A stretch of 64,000 nt of DNA, from the NCBI RefSeq assembly GCF_000835495.1, contig NW_015622542.1, positions 1,944,485 through 2,008,484 of the forward strand, in the 5' to 3' direction. This stretch comes from Cladophialophora immunda. Its lineage: Eukaryota > Ascomycota > Eurotiomycetes > Chaetothyriales > Herpotrichiellaceae. Both the position numbers and the translations under genes were made by a program. This document shows, piece after piece, positions 34,051-45,228 of the stretch (the stretch's first letter is position 1; each line of letters opens with the position of its first letter). The notes under the pieces were generated by a model. That model did no database searches and was not told the DNA's origin. It saw only the letters and a list, made by a program, of their open reading frames with translations.

Positions 34051-35244
34051 GAAAATACGAACCTTCGTTCCGGTTGGGGATTAGTTGAACTTGCTGGAAA
34101 CGGCTTGCAGCAGATTTTGAAGGACGATCAGTGACGGCCTGGACCAGGAAGGAGACCCGACAACATCTGGTTGGAGGGGAAATGGCTGATAATGAGCGCC
34201 AGCGCCAATCTTCCGGGAATGTTAGGTGTCGAACCAGTAAGCTGATCACGAGTACCGAGTAAATGTTCGTAGTAATGCCTAAGGTGGTCGATGTACGTGA
34301 AAAAGTACATTAGCTCCCCAAGCTAATCGTTTTTGGTGGCTTGCTCTTGTGCTGGCTAACGCCCGTTGTGCTGGGCTGCCTAGGAAAGTAGACGGCGTGA
34401 AGAGCCAAGAAGACCAACAGGCTTTGGAGTATATGTATATCAGTGCACGGAGACAGAGTCGAGATGCTGTAGCCAAGGCAATTCTGTTGCTAGAGTCAGC
34501 GATATGTCACCGACAGTTGATCCTTCTCAATCGCCCCTGTGAAGCCTTGAGTAGTTTTGATTTTACGATCCCAATAGCTAGATTGAGTTGATGAAGGGGC
34601 GTCGATGTGTTTGTTCGACGAGTCTGTTCGAGAGGTCAATTTGCGATCCACGGTCAGTTAGGATACCAACTCTGAGACGATTATCGGATTGACCTGGACT
34701 CGAGGTGTAGTTTCGCTGTAAGTTTCATGGTGAGAACGAAGTACTCTCGAAGCCAAAGCTCAGGCTGTAGTGGCTCCACGAGAGCCAAGCACTGCAGGAC
34801 AGGCTCCAGGAACGCCGCCACCTCTGTTCTCCCAAAGACGGGTTCCCATTCTGGACAGTCGTCTCGAGTGTAAAGGCACAGCAAGAATACGAGAGAGCAG
34901 GATAGGTGCACGACCAAGTAAGTATGCTGCCCAGCTGCAGTGATTGAGAAAACAAAGTTCTCAGACAAAGGCAGCTAGGTGTATTCTATCCACTGTAAAG
35001 GGGTGGAGCGGGAGCCGGGTTTCGCCAAGCCAATAGCAAATTAGGTCACGTGCGTCCGTTGTCCGCAGTCGCCAAGGCTGAGTGACCAACTAACGAGGCT
35101 GCGGCGCGTGCCCGCCTTCTCAAGTTTCTCCATTCACCCCTCCCAAGATCTCAAGTATCCATCTTTACCGGCCACAGTATTGATTCGAGAAAGAACGACT
35201 CACCTTCTTACACAACATTTATCGTACGCAATTGTCATCTCAAC
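34051..35244. other. Intergenic, 1.2 kb, with CCAAT and E-box upstream of MMS2
   Basis: No gene recognised; a 95-codon minus-strand frame (34968–34681) has hydrophobic character but no family features. Near the right end, CCAAT lies at 35030–35034 and CACGTG at 35047–35052, roughly 195–215 bp before the MMS2 start, a plausible promoter. Confidence 0.5.
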
Positions 35245-35884
35245 ATGGGAGCCAAAGTGCCTCGAAATTTCCGGCTACTGGAGGAGTTGGAAAAGGGCGA
35301 GAAAGGACTGGGCGCAGGTTCGCAAACCGCCCGCGATTAGTGCTCGAGGAACAGCGGTTCTAACACTCATGCAGAGGCGTGCTCGTACGGACTGGCCGAC
35401 AGTGATGACTTGATGATGACCAACTGGAACGGCACGATCCTCGGACCTCCTCACGTATGGCACCCACGCTCCCCTTTCCATTGAGGGGCAGATTAAGCTG
35501 ACCCTTTACGATCCAGAGCGTCCACGAGAATCGCATCTACAGCGTCAACATCCATTGCGGCGACCAATATCCTGACCTCCCACCTACCATTCAGTTCGTG
35601 TCGAGGGTAAATCTGCCTTGCGTCGATCAAAAGACTGGGAAGGTGAGGATATCATCCAGGAATGAGCCTTTCAAACTCTAACACACAGGAATAAGGTTGA
35701 TCCATCAAGGCTGCCTTGTTTGGCGAACTGGAAGCGAGACTACACTATGGAGACGATTCTGATCGAGCTGAGAAGGTATGGTGGGAAATATCCTTGTGCG
35801 AGAAGGGTCGCTGATGTCTGCAGGTACATGGCTCTGCCACAGCACAAGAAACTTCCGCAACCCCAAGAGGGCACTACATTCTAA
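35245..35884 (+). CDS. MMS2: Ubiquitin-conjugating enzyme variant Mms2
   Basis: Catalytically inactive E2 variant that pairs with Ubc13 to build Lys63-linked ubiquitin chains on PCNA in error-free post-replication repair. Five short exons (35245–35317, 35375–35454, 35517–35642, 35696–35775, 35824–35884) give 139 residues, the family length. Blocks: KVPRNFRLLEELEKGEKG, DSDDLMMTNWNGTILGPP, RIYSVNIHCGDQYPDLPP and LANWKRDYTMETILIEL. The active-site cysteine of true E2s is missing, as expected for a UEV. The acceptor of intron 3 must be AATAAG, since the nearer CACACAG leads into an in-frame stop. Because every exon is short, simple ORF searches miss the gene. Confidence 0.95.
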
Positions 35885-36269
35885 GAGATGCAACTGCAAG
35901 CATGGAATTATGGAGTTGGGCTTAAACGTACGGCGATGAATCACGAGCTCTTATGAATGCATACTTGGCGTCGGGTATTGTTCACAGCACCACTCTAGCT
36001 GCAGGAGTGCGGTGACAGGAAAGTAACACGCATCTAGGAGTAAATATCAGTCCCTTGTGTTTTTCTATTTTTCTTCGAGTACTTGTGTGTATTGAGTGAG
36101 CAAGAAATCATTCCCTCCGGGTTCCATTCGACTTCAGCCTCGTTATCGGCATACCTGCCTCGAGAGATATTTATTGGTCTTTGCGAGGCTGGGCGTATGT
36201 ATTCAGATACAGTGGTTCATCGCTTTCAAAGTCCGTTTGCACCCAAGAAATTTCACCTGAGATGTGCGG
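35885..36269. other. Intergenic, 385 bp
   Basis: Gap between MMS2 and the LYR-motif gene on the same strand. Nothing distinctive is seen. Confidence 0.5.
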
Positions 36270-37449
36270 ATGCCACGTATTCTTGCTCCGCACAAATCGG
36301 GGCTTCATCGACTAGCATGTATGTGCGAAATTTGATATCTAGTCGGAGTCTGCTGACAGCGCTTTAGGCCTTGCATTATACAAAGCTCTGCTCCGTGAGA
36401 GCTCGCGGGTCGGCGCCGCGGTCGAAAATCCTGCCGTCGCCAAAACTCTTCAATCCTTGATCCGCTTCCGGTTTCATCGAGACCGCAAGCTGCTTTCGCC
36501 ATCACAGGTCGCCAACGGATTAGATGCAGGTCGTGGCGCCCTCTCCCTCCTCCGCGAATGCGCCTGTAAATCGGGCGATGCCTTGAACAAGCTGAGCCAG
36601 ACGCTCGAGCGTGTAGCTCTACAAGCCGAATCTATATCGAAATACCGCGCCGAACTGGCCTCGCGATGGAAACCGCCTCCGCCCAGCCGGCGTGCCCATC
36701 TGGAGAACCTGCGCCGCGTGGCCGACAAAGCAAATCACGTCTCCACCCCCGAAACCCCACGCATCTTTCAGCATCCGAGACCGATATCTGAAGTGAAATC
36801 GGGTGTGCGCAAAGTGCCCAATCTGATCTTGGCTCAGGGGATTCCCCTTCTGAAATACCCTGGCCCTACTCCGGTGTTGTTGAATAGGGTGTTGAAGAGT
36901 AAGATCCAGTGGGGTGTCCGAAAGTGGGCACAGCATCTGGACCTCGCGGCAAAGATTCAGCTTGGTGAATGGGAAGATGAGTGGGACGCCGTCCTTGCAC
37001 GAGAGCAGGGTGTCCGGGAGTCACACGAGGCCGCAACCGCAAGCGGTCAGCTAGGGCTGCAGGGAGGACCGGCAGATAAAGACTCTACAGAGACCTCATC
37101 GGGGATCAAAACGCACTTTGCCAGCTCCAAGCGATACGGCAGCAGGGATGAGAAGAACAATAATCAGCCGACACCCCGCTCCGATCTCGCCGGTCCGGGG
37201 ATTTCCTGGACATGGGCACTGCGCCAGGTTGACCGACAACTTGAACAGGCCGTCCAGGCGCGTGGACGTCAGTACGCGGAACTAGGGGACAAGTATTGGC
37301 GGGTCATTTTGAAGGAGAGAGAGATGAAGGAAAAAGAGAGGAGGGAGCGGAAGCATGCTCGGAGGATGGCGCGGAAACAGGCGACAAATATCTGTGGGAC
37401 CGAGGAGCGCGACGGGCCAGTGAGCAGCGTGTCTTCTGGTTTCATATGA
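36270..37449 (+). CDS. LYR-motif (Complex1_LYR) protein, probably mitochondrial
   Basis: Small-start gene with a 49-nt first exon (36270–36318) and a main exon 36368–37449, 376 residues in total. The join gives GLHRLACLALYKALLRESS: the LYR signature appears as LYK, followed by a distal FRF-HRD region (RFRFHRD). LYR proteins bind the acyl carrier protein and help assemble respiratory complexes or deliver iron–sulfur clusters in mitochondria; that role is family knowledge. Most LYR proteins are near 100 residues, so this belongs to the long fungal type with an extra C-terminal region of about 270 residues that includes SKIQWGVRKWAQHLD and a very basic coiled-coil (KEREMKEKERRERKHARR). Partner unknown. 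Confidence 0.82.
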
Positions 37450-37651
37450 AAACGTCCAGTCCGCGAAAGAACAAGGTGCCCTCGCTACCCTTGCTGTATC
37501 TGAGTGTGAGATGGGCAATCGATATACACGCCGAGCATGAAGTTGGCCTGTGTACCTTTGTACAATCTTGACGATAGTGGTCGAGTCCTTTCCAAAATTC
37601 AAACTCGTTGCAATCTAATTCTAGGGTATACTAAGCCGAGAACAGTCTATC

Positions 37652-39328
37652 CTAGTCACACGAAGTATCATGCCTTCTAGACCTCTCCAACCGCTCCAAA
37701 CTCTCGTCGACTCCCCAGCCGTTCTTCAACAACTCTCCGACCTCCTCCAATCTTAGTCCCATGGTCTCCGGGTAAATCCACCATACGACCACCCAGCCCA
37801 GGGCACAGATGCCCGCGTACGTGACAAAGGTCCACTGCGCGCCCAGAAAATCCATCATGGGCAAAAAGGTCAGGCCAACGACGGTGTTGCAGAGCCAATT
37901 CGTTGCGGTTGCCAGCGAGGAGCCCAGAGAGCGGACAGAAAGGGGAAAGAGCTCGGATTGTTGCCAGGGGACAGGGCCAAGTCCCATAGCGTAGGTTGAG
38001 ACGTAGAGGAGCATGGCTATCAGGATGGCTATGGCGGGGAGCTGGGGAACGGAGGTTCCGGAAGGGCTATCCACAGTTGTTTCTATCCTATCGCCCGAGT
38101 GTAGCGGAACAAAGGTGAAAGCTCCAGCACACAGGAGAAGTGCAAGGACCATGACCGGGATAGTGAGGAGCAATATTCGTCTCCGGCCCAGCCGATCAAT
38201 CAGATGGAAGGCAGCAATGGTAAACAGAAAATTCGTCCCCGCGACACTGAGTGATGTCAAGGTAGGTGACTGAAAGCCCAAGAGCTGAAAGATGGTAGCC
38301 GAGAAGTACATGAGGCTGTTGAACCCACACAGTTGCTGAAGGGCTTGTAAGGTGCATGTTATTGTTAGTGCTCGGGCATGCGGAGGATGGAGGAGAAGAG
38401 ATTGAAGGGTCGGAGAGATTAAGAAGCTGGCTTTGGACTGTGCTGATTGACGGAGCTGGACGTGTGCCTCTTCTTCGTCAAGCAGCTCCTTTTTAATGGC
38501 GTGTATGGTCTCATTGACGATATTGGTGGTATTGTCTGCCATTCCATGATAGACTCTCTTTAAAACCGCTCGGGCTTCGGTTTCCCTTTGTACTTTGGCC
38601 AGATAGCGAGGTGTCTCGGGCATGAATGCCAACATGACGAGCTGCGCGAGTGCGGGAGCACAGCCCAACCCGACCATCCACCTCCATCCACCTCTCATGT
38701 TGGAAAAGGCCCATCCGACCAGGTAGGCAATGACTTGTCCGCCAGTGATGAAAAGAAGAGAAACCGTGACGAGTCTGCCTCTTAGATGGCTGGGTGCCAA
38801 TTCAGAGATATACAAAGGCACGATGAGACTGGCACCTCCGATGGCCAGTCCCACAATACTGCGGCCGAGTATCATCCCCCAGACAGACACTGTGACAGCC
38901 TGCCATAAAGCGCCCAGTGTGAAAAGAGCGTCTGCGAACAAGATTATGTTTTTCCTCCCGACCCTATCCGCCAGGACGCCGGCAACGGGACTCGCAACGA
39001 GCGCAAACAGACTTGTGCAAGAAGTTATAAGTCCCTTATCCAAGGTCGTCAGATGGCGGGAGGACAAGTCGGTACCAATCGAGATCAAGGTGCTGCTGAT
39101 AACCCCTGTGTCGTAGCCAAAGAGCAGCCCTGATACGCAAGCAGAGACTGTCAAAACCCATATGAAGGCGTTTGCGGAGGACTTTGCCGTGGTGGTCGGA
39201 GAAGCATGGCCGTCGTCTTGCCCGCGGTCTGCGATGAGCGGGGCGTCTGGAGATGTATCATCGTGTACAGGGGGCATGTCTCGAAGTTCCACCTCTTCTA
39301 TTTTTCCTTCTGTTCGATTGTTGAGCAT
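37652..39328 (-). CDS. MFS sugar transporter, myo-inositol transporter type
   Basis: Proton-linked uptake transporter with twelve helices, 558 residues in one exon. Sugar-porter signatures: helix 1 GLLFGYDTGVISS, loop ADRVGRKNIILFAD, PLYISELAPSHLRGRLV, MPETPRYL, LQALQQLCGFNSLMYFS in helix 7, LIDRLGRRRILL, and the C-terminal PETMGLRLEEV. The combination FGYDTGVISSTL with the QQLCGFNSLMYFS helix resembles fungal inositol transporters (Itr1/Itr2) more than glucose carriers, but substrate specificity is not proven. The tail is short and cytosolic. It is divergent from NAR1 over 409 bp. Confidence 0.93.
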   Translation of the reverse strand: MLNNRTEGKIEEVELRDMPPVHDDTSPDAPLIADRGQDDGHASPTTTAKSSANAFIWVLTVSACVSGLLFGYDTGVISSTLISIGTDLSSRHLTTLDKGLITSCTSLFALVASPVAGVLADRVGRKNIILFADALFTLGALWQAVTVSVWGMILGRSIVGLAIGGASLIVPLYISELAPSHLRGRLVTVSLLFITGGQVIAYLVGWAFSNMRGGWRWMVGLGCAPALAQLVMLAFMPETPRYLAKVQRETEARAVLKRVYHGMADNTTNIVNETIHAIKKELLDEEEAHVQLRQSAQSKASFLISPTLQSLLLHPPHARALTITCTLQALQQLCGFNSLMYFSATIFQLLGFQSPTLTSLSVAGTNFLFTIAAFHLIDRLGRRRILLLTIPVMVLALLLCAGAFTFVPLHSGDRIETTVDSPSGTSVPQLPAIAILIAMLLYVSTYAMGLGPVPWQQSELFPLSVRSLGSSLATATNWLCNTVVGLTFLPMMDFLGAQWTFVTYAGICALGWVVVWWIYPETMGLRLEEVGELLKNGWGVDESLERLERSRRHDTSCD

Positions 39329-39737
39329 GAAGTGTCATATTAACAGCATGGTTCGTTGTCTTTTGCTGGTCGCGTGCACATGTCCAGGGGAGAAAGATGG
39401 ACTGCGGACTTCAAGTTCCCGGCCATCGCCGGCTACATCTGGAGAACTGTTTACCTAAGTTCTTAGTCACCCAGCCACCCACCCACCTACGTCAAGTTCT
39501 AGAACTTTTGATTTTCGGGAGGCCGACGATCGGACTTTCGCACCCATCCACCATCTCGCCATTAATAATTCTTCCGCGGACGAACGACCAAGATAGTGAC
39601 TTTGGGCGTCCTCCAAAAATATTTAGACCATCTATGCGCTGCAGAATTCCCTCCTCCAAAGCGGACGTCGAGAGTGCTACTGCCCCCTTCCACTACCAAC
39701 TCCTCGCCTCAGCCGTGGTCGCCACCCACTGGCAACC
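39329..39737. promoter_or_regulatory. Divergent promoter, transporter and NAR1
   Basis: This 409-bp region lies between two divergent start codons. It is rich in CCACC repeats near 39475–39490. No defined operator was found. Confidence 0.4.
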
Positions 39738-41555
39738 ATGAGCGCCATCCTCTCCGCAGACGATCTCAACGACTTCATTTCCCCTGGCGTCGCCTGCATA
39801 AAACCGGTCGAGACACTGCCGAAACAGGACGACGATGTCAACCCTTACGAAGTGACCACCGAAGATAAGCTCCAGACCAAGAACCCGGCGCCTGCCTCGA
39901 TTTCCCTTACCGATTGCCTTGCCTGCTCCGGATGTGTTACCTCTGCAGAAGCTGTTCTGGTTTCGTTACAATCACATACTGAAGTTCTGAATACACTCGA
40001 GTCCTATCCGCCACTCGACGTACGGTATCTTATCAACAAGCAGATTGGCCTTGCAAATGGGCACGGATCCCCGCCCTCAAACGCGAAGGTCTTCGTTGCC
40101 AGTGTGAGCCCGCAGGTTCGGGCTAGCCTGGCTGCGACATATGGCATCTCCGAACGAAGGGCTGGCTTTATGATCGAACAGTTCCTTAGCGGTTCACAGG
40201 GCTTGCGGATAGGTGGCCAGCACAATAATCGATTTACTTATGTGGTGGACACCAACCGGGCACGGGAAGCATGCCTGGTTCTAGGAGCTGAAGAGGTGGC
40301 AGATTCAATAATAGCAAAGTCGAAGCCGAAGCCGGTACTAACTTCAGCTTGTCCCGGTTGGATTTGTTACGCAGAGAAGACACACCCTCACATCCTTCCG
40401 CATCTCTCAGCATTGAAATCTCCACAGGCGTTGTCGGGAACGCTGCTCAAATCAGTGCTGAGCAAGACGCTGGGCATCCACCCTTCGCAGATATGGCATC
40501 TGGCGATAATGCCCTGCTTTGACAAGAAACTAGAGGCCAGCAGGGAAGAACTTACAGATCGCTGGTGGCGACATTCCGACCACACAGACACATCCGCATC
40601 TCCCGTACGAGACGTTGATTGTGTGATTACCTCCCGCGAACTTCTCTCCCTCGCCTCGGCTCGCGGTATCCAACTCTCCAGCCTTCCATGCAGACCACTC
40701 TCGTCCGTGGAACGCACTCCGTTTCCAGACCCCCACGTCTCTCGCTTCCTCTTCCCCAAAGAACGCCAACGGCACAACCAAGAGCAGAATGTGACTGCTG
40801 GCTCTTCAGGCGGTTACCTTTACCACATTCTCTCAACAGAACAATGGCGCCACCCAGGGTCTACAATCTCCGTGCAGCGCGGACGTAACGCTGACGTCGT
40901 GGAATATTCCCTGGTGGCGCCCACAGGCCAAGCTCTGATGAAGTGTGCAAGATATTACGGTTTCCGAAATATTCAGAATCTCGTCAGGAAATTGAAACCC
41001 GCCAGGCAAAGCAAGTTACCTGGTGCAGCGAGACGTATGAATCCGGCTGGTGGAAGTGGAAGCGCAAGTGATTACGCTTATGTGGAAGTCATGGCTTGCC
41101 CTGGGGGTTGTACGAACGGGGGCGGACAAATTAAAGTTGACGACGTGATAGAGACAGTACCCCAGACGCGGAGCCAAGATGTGGTCAACAGTGTGGTTGG
41201 GCCGCAGAGTCAGAAGGAGTGGCTGAGACTCGTGGATGAAGCTTACTACTCGGCTGACTCTTCAGAGGACATGGAAACAAGTGAAGAAGGAGAGGACGTG
41301 CCGATGACCAACGGCATTGGCTATCTGAACGGGCACGAGAAGGCCGAACAAACGATTATCAACGGAATCAACACCACCGAAGTCCACGATTTTCTGTATC
41401 ATTGGTCCCGCCTCGTGAATATACCGGTCTCAAAGCTCGCATACACGACTTTCCGAGAAGTCGACAGCGATGTCGGCAAGAACAAGCCCGCCAGCAAGAT
41501 GAGCGATACGGAGCGCATCGCCAGCATTGCCGGATTAAGCGGTGGTGGATGGTGA
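39738..41555 (+). CDS. NAR1: Cytosolic iron–sulfur assembly factor Nar1
   Basis: Hydrogenase-like Fe–S protein of the cytosolic iron–sulfur assembly machinery, linking the early scaffold (Cfd1–Nbp35) to the Cia1/Cia2/Met18 targeting complex. Single exon, 605 residues. N-terminal cluster cysteines at 20, 60, 63 and 66 (DCLACSGC). The hydrogenase-type second cluster uses [23 protein letters not shown] and [23 protein letters not shown], a further family block, is intact. The Ser/Glu-rich stretch at about 500–520 ([13 protein letters not shown]) is an acidic insertion common in fungal copies. The C-terminal W (GGGW) fits the aromatic end used by CIA-targeting proteins. Confidence 0.97.
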   Translation: MSAILSADDLNDFISPGVACIKPVETLPKQDDDVNPYEVTTEDKLQTKNPAPASISLTDCLACSGCVTSAEAVLVSLQSHTEVLNTLESYPPLDVRYLINKQIGLANGHGSPPSNAKVFVASVSPQVRASLAATYGISERRAGFMIEQFLSGSQGLRIGGQHNNRFTYVVDTNRAREACLVLGAEEVADSIIAKSKPKPVLTSACPGWICYAEKTHPHILPHLSALKSPQALSGTLLKSVLSKTLGIHPSQIWHLAIMPCFDKKLEASREELTDRWWRHSDHTDTSASPVRDVDCVITSRELLSLASARGIQLSSLPCRPLSSVERTPFPDPHVSRFLFPKERQRHNQEQNVTAGSSGGYLYHILSTEQWRHPGSTISVQRGRNADVVEYSLVAPTGQALMKCARYYGFRNIQNLVRKLKPARQSKLPGAARRMNPAGGSGSASDYAYVEVMACPGGCTNGGGQIKVDDVIETVPQTRSQDVVNSVVGPQSQKEWLRLVDEAYYSADSSEDMETSEEGEDVPMTNGIGYLNGHEKAEQTIINGINTTEVHDFLYHWSRLVNIPVSKLAYTTFREVDSDVGKNKPASKMSDTERIASIAGLSGGGW

Positions 41556-42227
41556 TTTCACTTTAAACGGAGGTGGTGACGCACTGGATGTGCTTTGCTT
41601 TGTGAATGGGGCCCAATGGAGATGGCGATATATGCCGCCATTGCACAATGGACGAGACCAAAGTTGATCGAGAGATAGATTTGATTTTGATACCCCAGCT
41701 ATCTTGAGCCTTGGGATATAGATATTTGTACATGAGGAATGATCTATATGACATTTCCAGACCATGATATATCATCTTTGAGTGGAGTTTCCTTTTCTCG
41801 TTCATATTGTTCGCGTCTCGTACTTTGCCCTCGCTTTTCCTCTTAGCGAACGCAAGGTGGACGGTCGGTCTGATGTCGTCCTCAAGTCTCTCGAAGTAAT
41901 CTCCGGCTCGAGAAGTATCGACAAAGTGTCCTCGTACAGAGATTGTCATCCGACTGGACCCTCCCATCATCCGTCCGACTGCCGCCTATCGGTTCATCGA
42001 TACTATGAGGTATGCTTCGATAGAGCGGCCACCACGCTATGATCGAGAACTCTTCCGCTGCTTGGAGACAACATGTAGTCCCTGTCAGAACCGCGCCAGT
42101 TGGTTTTCCTCGGCTCGCCGATTCTGCCCCAGTATACCATATGCCGTCTGGGGTTGCATTTGTAAGACCCAGTTATACATGTCGTTTGTTGCCAGATTTG
42201 CGTGCCCAGATTGGCATTTTTGGGCCT
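41556..42227. other. Intergenic between convergent genes
   Basis: This 672-bp gap lies between NAR1 and the MIX23-like gene, which converge. Only random open frames are visible. Confidence 0.5.
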
Positions 42228-42821
42228 TCATCTCTTTCCTTCCCTCCACCCGTTCACTGCTTCCTCCCACGTCCCTTCCTCAACACCCTCACACCTTTCC
42301 TGGACAATGCCCCAGGTCCTTGTTCTCACAATCTTCTCCACCGCATTTTCGTTCCGCAGCACACCTGCCAGCATCTCCGCCCTCGACTCTCGCGGGAAGA
42401 ATCTTCCGGAGTAGGGATCCAGGCGCTCGTTCACTATGCGCTCGGCGTCTCGCCTGTTCAGCGCTTCGCGCTCAATGAGATCCGGGTCGTTCGGGTCCGG
42501 ACTCGTGGCCACACTGGTGCAGTAGGATATCACATCGGATCTCACGTTCCACGAGGGGAAGAGAACTGAGTGCAGGAAGGTCCGACTGGTTTCTCGAGGT
42601 ATGGGCGCTCGAGTGAGTGAGGACGGTAATGATGGGTTCCGGATCGAGGTTGAGGTGGGGTCGAAGGGCGACGTCGTCGAGGGCGTGATGAGGGCGTTCA
42701 AGTTTGTGGAGATGCTGTCGTCTATGCTGGCTCGTGAGAGACGAAGAAAGTCCCGCAGCACGCGGGTGTTGAAGCAGAACTGCGGCGTGAGGTTTGTTGG
42801 AGGGGCTGTGGGTTTGGACAT
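42228..42821 (-). CDS. MIX23/Cid2-like protein (caffeine-induced death protein 2 family)
   Basis: Small protein, 197 residues from the ATG at 42821; the frame runs upstream to a GTG (42992) but has no earlier ATG, and family similarity begins after 42821. Family pattern: FCFNTRVLRDFLRLSRASIDD, then LNAL, then SDVISYC, and a C-terminal block RNENAVEKIVRTRTWGIVQERC. Relatives include yeast Mix23, which supports mitochondrial protein import from the intermembrane space, and fission yeast Cid2. Three of the four expected cysteines are present; at the usual TC site in the middle the sequence reads ETSRTFL, with serine. Recognition rests on memory of the family, so a search is needed to confirm. 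Confidence 0.75.
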   Translation of the reverse strand: MSKPTAPPTNLTPQFCFNTRVLRDFLRLSRASIDDSISTNLNALITPSTTSPFDPTSTSIRNPSLPSSLTRAPIPRETSRTFLHSVLFPSWNVRSDVISYCTSVATSPDPNDPDLIEREALNRRDAERIVNERLDPYSGRFFPRESRAEMLAGVLRNENAVEKIVRTRTWGIVQERCEGVEEGTWEEAVNGWREGKR

Positions 42822-43567
42822 TATTAGAGGTCGGGGATGGGGTCGGAGCTGAGCTCCAGTCCGAGCGGGCGGAGCTTGATCAGGGATGGAGGAGGGCGTG
42901 TGCGGTCGATGGGATGGAGGAAGACCAGCAGCAGTACTCCGGTGGTTGGGTTGTGAGGTGGATGTAGGAGAGGGCGAGCTCGTCTCCGACACAGGTGAAG
43001 TCCAAAACCACGCCAGCTTGATTGCTTATTAGATGGTGGAATAGGTTGGAGATGAGGTGGACATTGACGGGGGCATATAATTCATGTAGAGAGCGATGCA
43101 AGACTCAGATATTTGCATGAGATTAGTGTTTACTGGTATTACGATGGACATAGATTGCTATGCTCGGTACGTATCAAAAGCAACCTGCGGAGCGGAGACG
43201 AGGCTGCGCTTTTCACCGCCGGGCATATATTATGTCATTGCCGCTGCTCGGAAGGCTGAAGCCACTAAACGCGTCGGTTGGTTCGTGTCGTCTCGTAATG
43301 AATACGCGTTGCAGCCTCCAGCTTTACCAATCGTCGACATAGCCACACAGTCGAAGCGCCAGCCCCTTCATCTCTATCGACCTCAAGACTGCCTCCAGCT
43401 CATTTTCTTCTCCTGTCACGCCTCAACGACCAACTCGAGCAAAAGTTGGGTGGATTGGCCAATTCAAAAGCAACAAGTCTCAAGAGGCGTCCTTCCACCG
43501 CCTTGTCGCTCTGTTTAAGGACGACCTTCTCCGCCGGAAAAGCCTCACGAACACCAATTTGATCAAG
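42822..43567. other. Intergenic, 0.75 kb divergent region
   Basis: Lies between the MIX23-like gene and the DNA glycosylase. A 140-codon plus-strand frame (43096–43518) has no family features. Confidence 0.5.
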
Positions 43568-44917
43568 ATGCCTGAGATCGCCGAGGTCGCTCGCATAGTA
43601 CATTTTATTCGCAAACTGCTGGTTGGCAAAACCATCGCCAAAGTCACGGCCACCGATGATGCAAGCGTCTATGGCAAGGTGGGCACCTCAGCTGCCGAAT
43701 TTGAGAAACACATGGCTGGTAAGAAGATCATCGATGCTGGCCAACAAGGGAAATACTTCTGGATGATCATGTCAAGCCCCCCTCACCCAGTCATGCATTT
43801 CGGCATGTCGGGGTGGTTGAAATTCAAGTCTGAGCACACCTACTACTACCAGCCGCAAGAGGGCAAGAAGGACGAGGCGTGGCCCCCGAAATTCATGAAG
43901 TTCATGCTCGAGACCGAAGCAGAGGACGGTGAAGAGCCAATTGAGGCAGCTTTCGTGGACATGCGGCGATTCGCCCGGGTCAGACTTGTCGACTGTCCTG
44001 CTGCGGAGATCCGACAGCACTCACCCCTGGTCGAGAACGGACCGGATCCGGTCATTGACAAGGAGATGGTCACCGTCGAGTGGCTCAAGGACAAGTGCAA
44101 AAGCAAGAAGGTCCCCATTAAGGCCATGCTACTGGATCAAGCCAACATCAGCGGCATCGGCAACTGGGTGGGCGATGAGATCATGTACAATGCAAAGATC
44201 CACCCTGAACAATACGCGAATACTTTGAATGATGGGCAGATCACACAGCTCCACAAGTCGATTCATTACATCTGCAACACCGCGGTGGAGCTGTTGGGTG
44301 ACTCGGAGAAGTTCCCCGAGGACTGGCTGTTCAAGCATCGATGGGGGAAGGGCAAAAAGGATGCCTCGAATACATTGCCCAACGGAGACAAGATTGCTTT
44401 TCTTACAGTGGGTGGACGGACCAGTGCTGTAGTGCCCTCAGTCCAGAAGAAGACTGGACCTGTGGCAAAGGAGATGAGTGAAGCTGAGATGCCAGATGAC
44501 GACGGCGATCTCCCGAAGAAGCCCAAGGGCAAAAAGCGCAAGGCTGCAGAGCAGAACGGAGATGGCGAGATTGAACCCAAGAAGACGAAGGGAAAGAACC
44601 GCAGTTCGACTACAAAAGAGGAGGACGATGACGATGAAGAGGAAGTGATGCCCAAGAAGACGACTGCTAGGGGCAAGAAGGCGCAGGCAAAGACAGAACC
44701 GGACTGGGAGGAGTTGAAGCCCGTGGTTAACGGGGATATGAAGCCACCAACAAAGGCGAAAAAGGCTGCTAACGCGCCAGCAAGCAAAGCAGAAGACAAG
44801 CCACTCAAATCAGAAGAGTCCACGGGGACTCGAGGGAAGAAAGCAAAGCCTTCAGCCCCGGAGGCTGCGTCAAATGACACGGGGAGAAGGCGGTCAGGTC
44901 GATTAAGCAGGTCTTGA
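43568..44917 (+). CDS. Formamidopyrimidine-DNA glycosylase (Fpg/MutM type)
   Basis: Base-excision repair enzyme that removes oxidised purines and cleaves the strand. The start at 43568 is chosen over 43559 because the mature protein must begin Pro-Glu (MPEIAEVAR), the catalytic Pro2 and Glu3. 449 residues, one exon. The beta-hairpin lysine region GQQGKYFWM and the MHFGMSGWLKF block are in place. The helix–two-turn–helix reads LLDQANISGIGNWVGDEIMY. The bacterial zinc finger is absent, as in plant and fungal copies. From about residue 285 a long Lys/Glu-rich tail (KKPKGKKRKAAE, ending GRRRSGRLSRS) should carry nuclear localisation signals. Acidic and basic tracts alternate there. Confidence 0.94.
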   Translation: MPEIAEVARIVHFIRKLLVGKTIAKVTATDDASVYGKVGTSAAEFEKHMAGKKIIDAGQQGKYFWMIMSSPPHPVMHFGMSGWLKFKSEHTYYYQPQEGKKDEAWPPKFMKFMLETEAEDGEEPIEAAFVDMRRFARVRLVDCPAAEIRQHSPLVENGPDPVIDKEMVTVEWLKDKCKSKKVPIKAMLLDQANISGIGNWVGDEIMYNAKIHPEQYANTLNDGQITQLHKSIHYICNTAVELLGDSEKFPEDWLFKHRWGKGKKDASNTLPNGDKIAFLTVGGRTSAVVPSVQKKTGPVAKEMSEAEMPDDDGDLPKKPKGKKRKAAEQNGDGEIEPKKTKGKNRSSTTKEEDDDDEEEVMPKKTTARGKKAQAKTEPDWEELKPVVNGDMKPPTKAKKAANAPASKAEDKPLKSEESTGTRGKKAKPSAPEAASNDTGRRRSGRLSRS

Positions 44918-45228
44918 TCAATCTTGCGGGATGGCGAACTTTGGAATCATGGGGTCTTTTCTCAAGTGCCATTATTGTGTTGCTATTAGTTGGATACTGC
45001 CTATGTTGGCACGTAACATCTCGCGCGGGGCGACTTTGTATGAACTCAAAAGCCTCAGGCCAAAAACAAGAAAACCCATTCCAAAGTAAACAACCTATTC
45101 CTTCCTGCCCTTCTAAGTAGCCAACGCCCTCACCATGCTCATCCACAGTCCTTTGTTCGTTCTGCGATGTCGCAAAGCCCAATAGAGAATCCCAACCAAA
45201 TCGCCGACAAAGACTACCACACAGCATT
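44918..45228. other. Intergenic, 311 bp, convergent
   Basis: Gap between the glycosylase and the fucose-permease-like gene, both ending here. No feature seen. Confidence 0.5.

Noticed and set aside
43096..43518. 140-codon plus-strand frame upstream of the DNA glycosylase
   Set aside because: It shows no family features and fits promoter or leader sequence.
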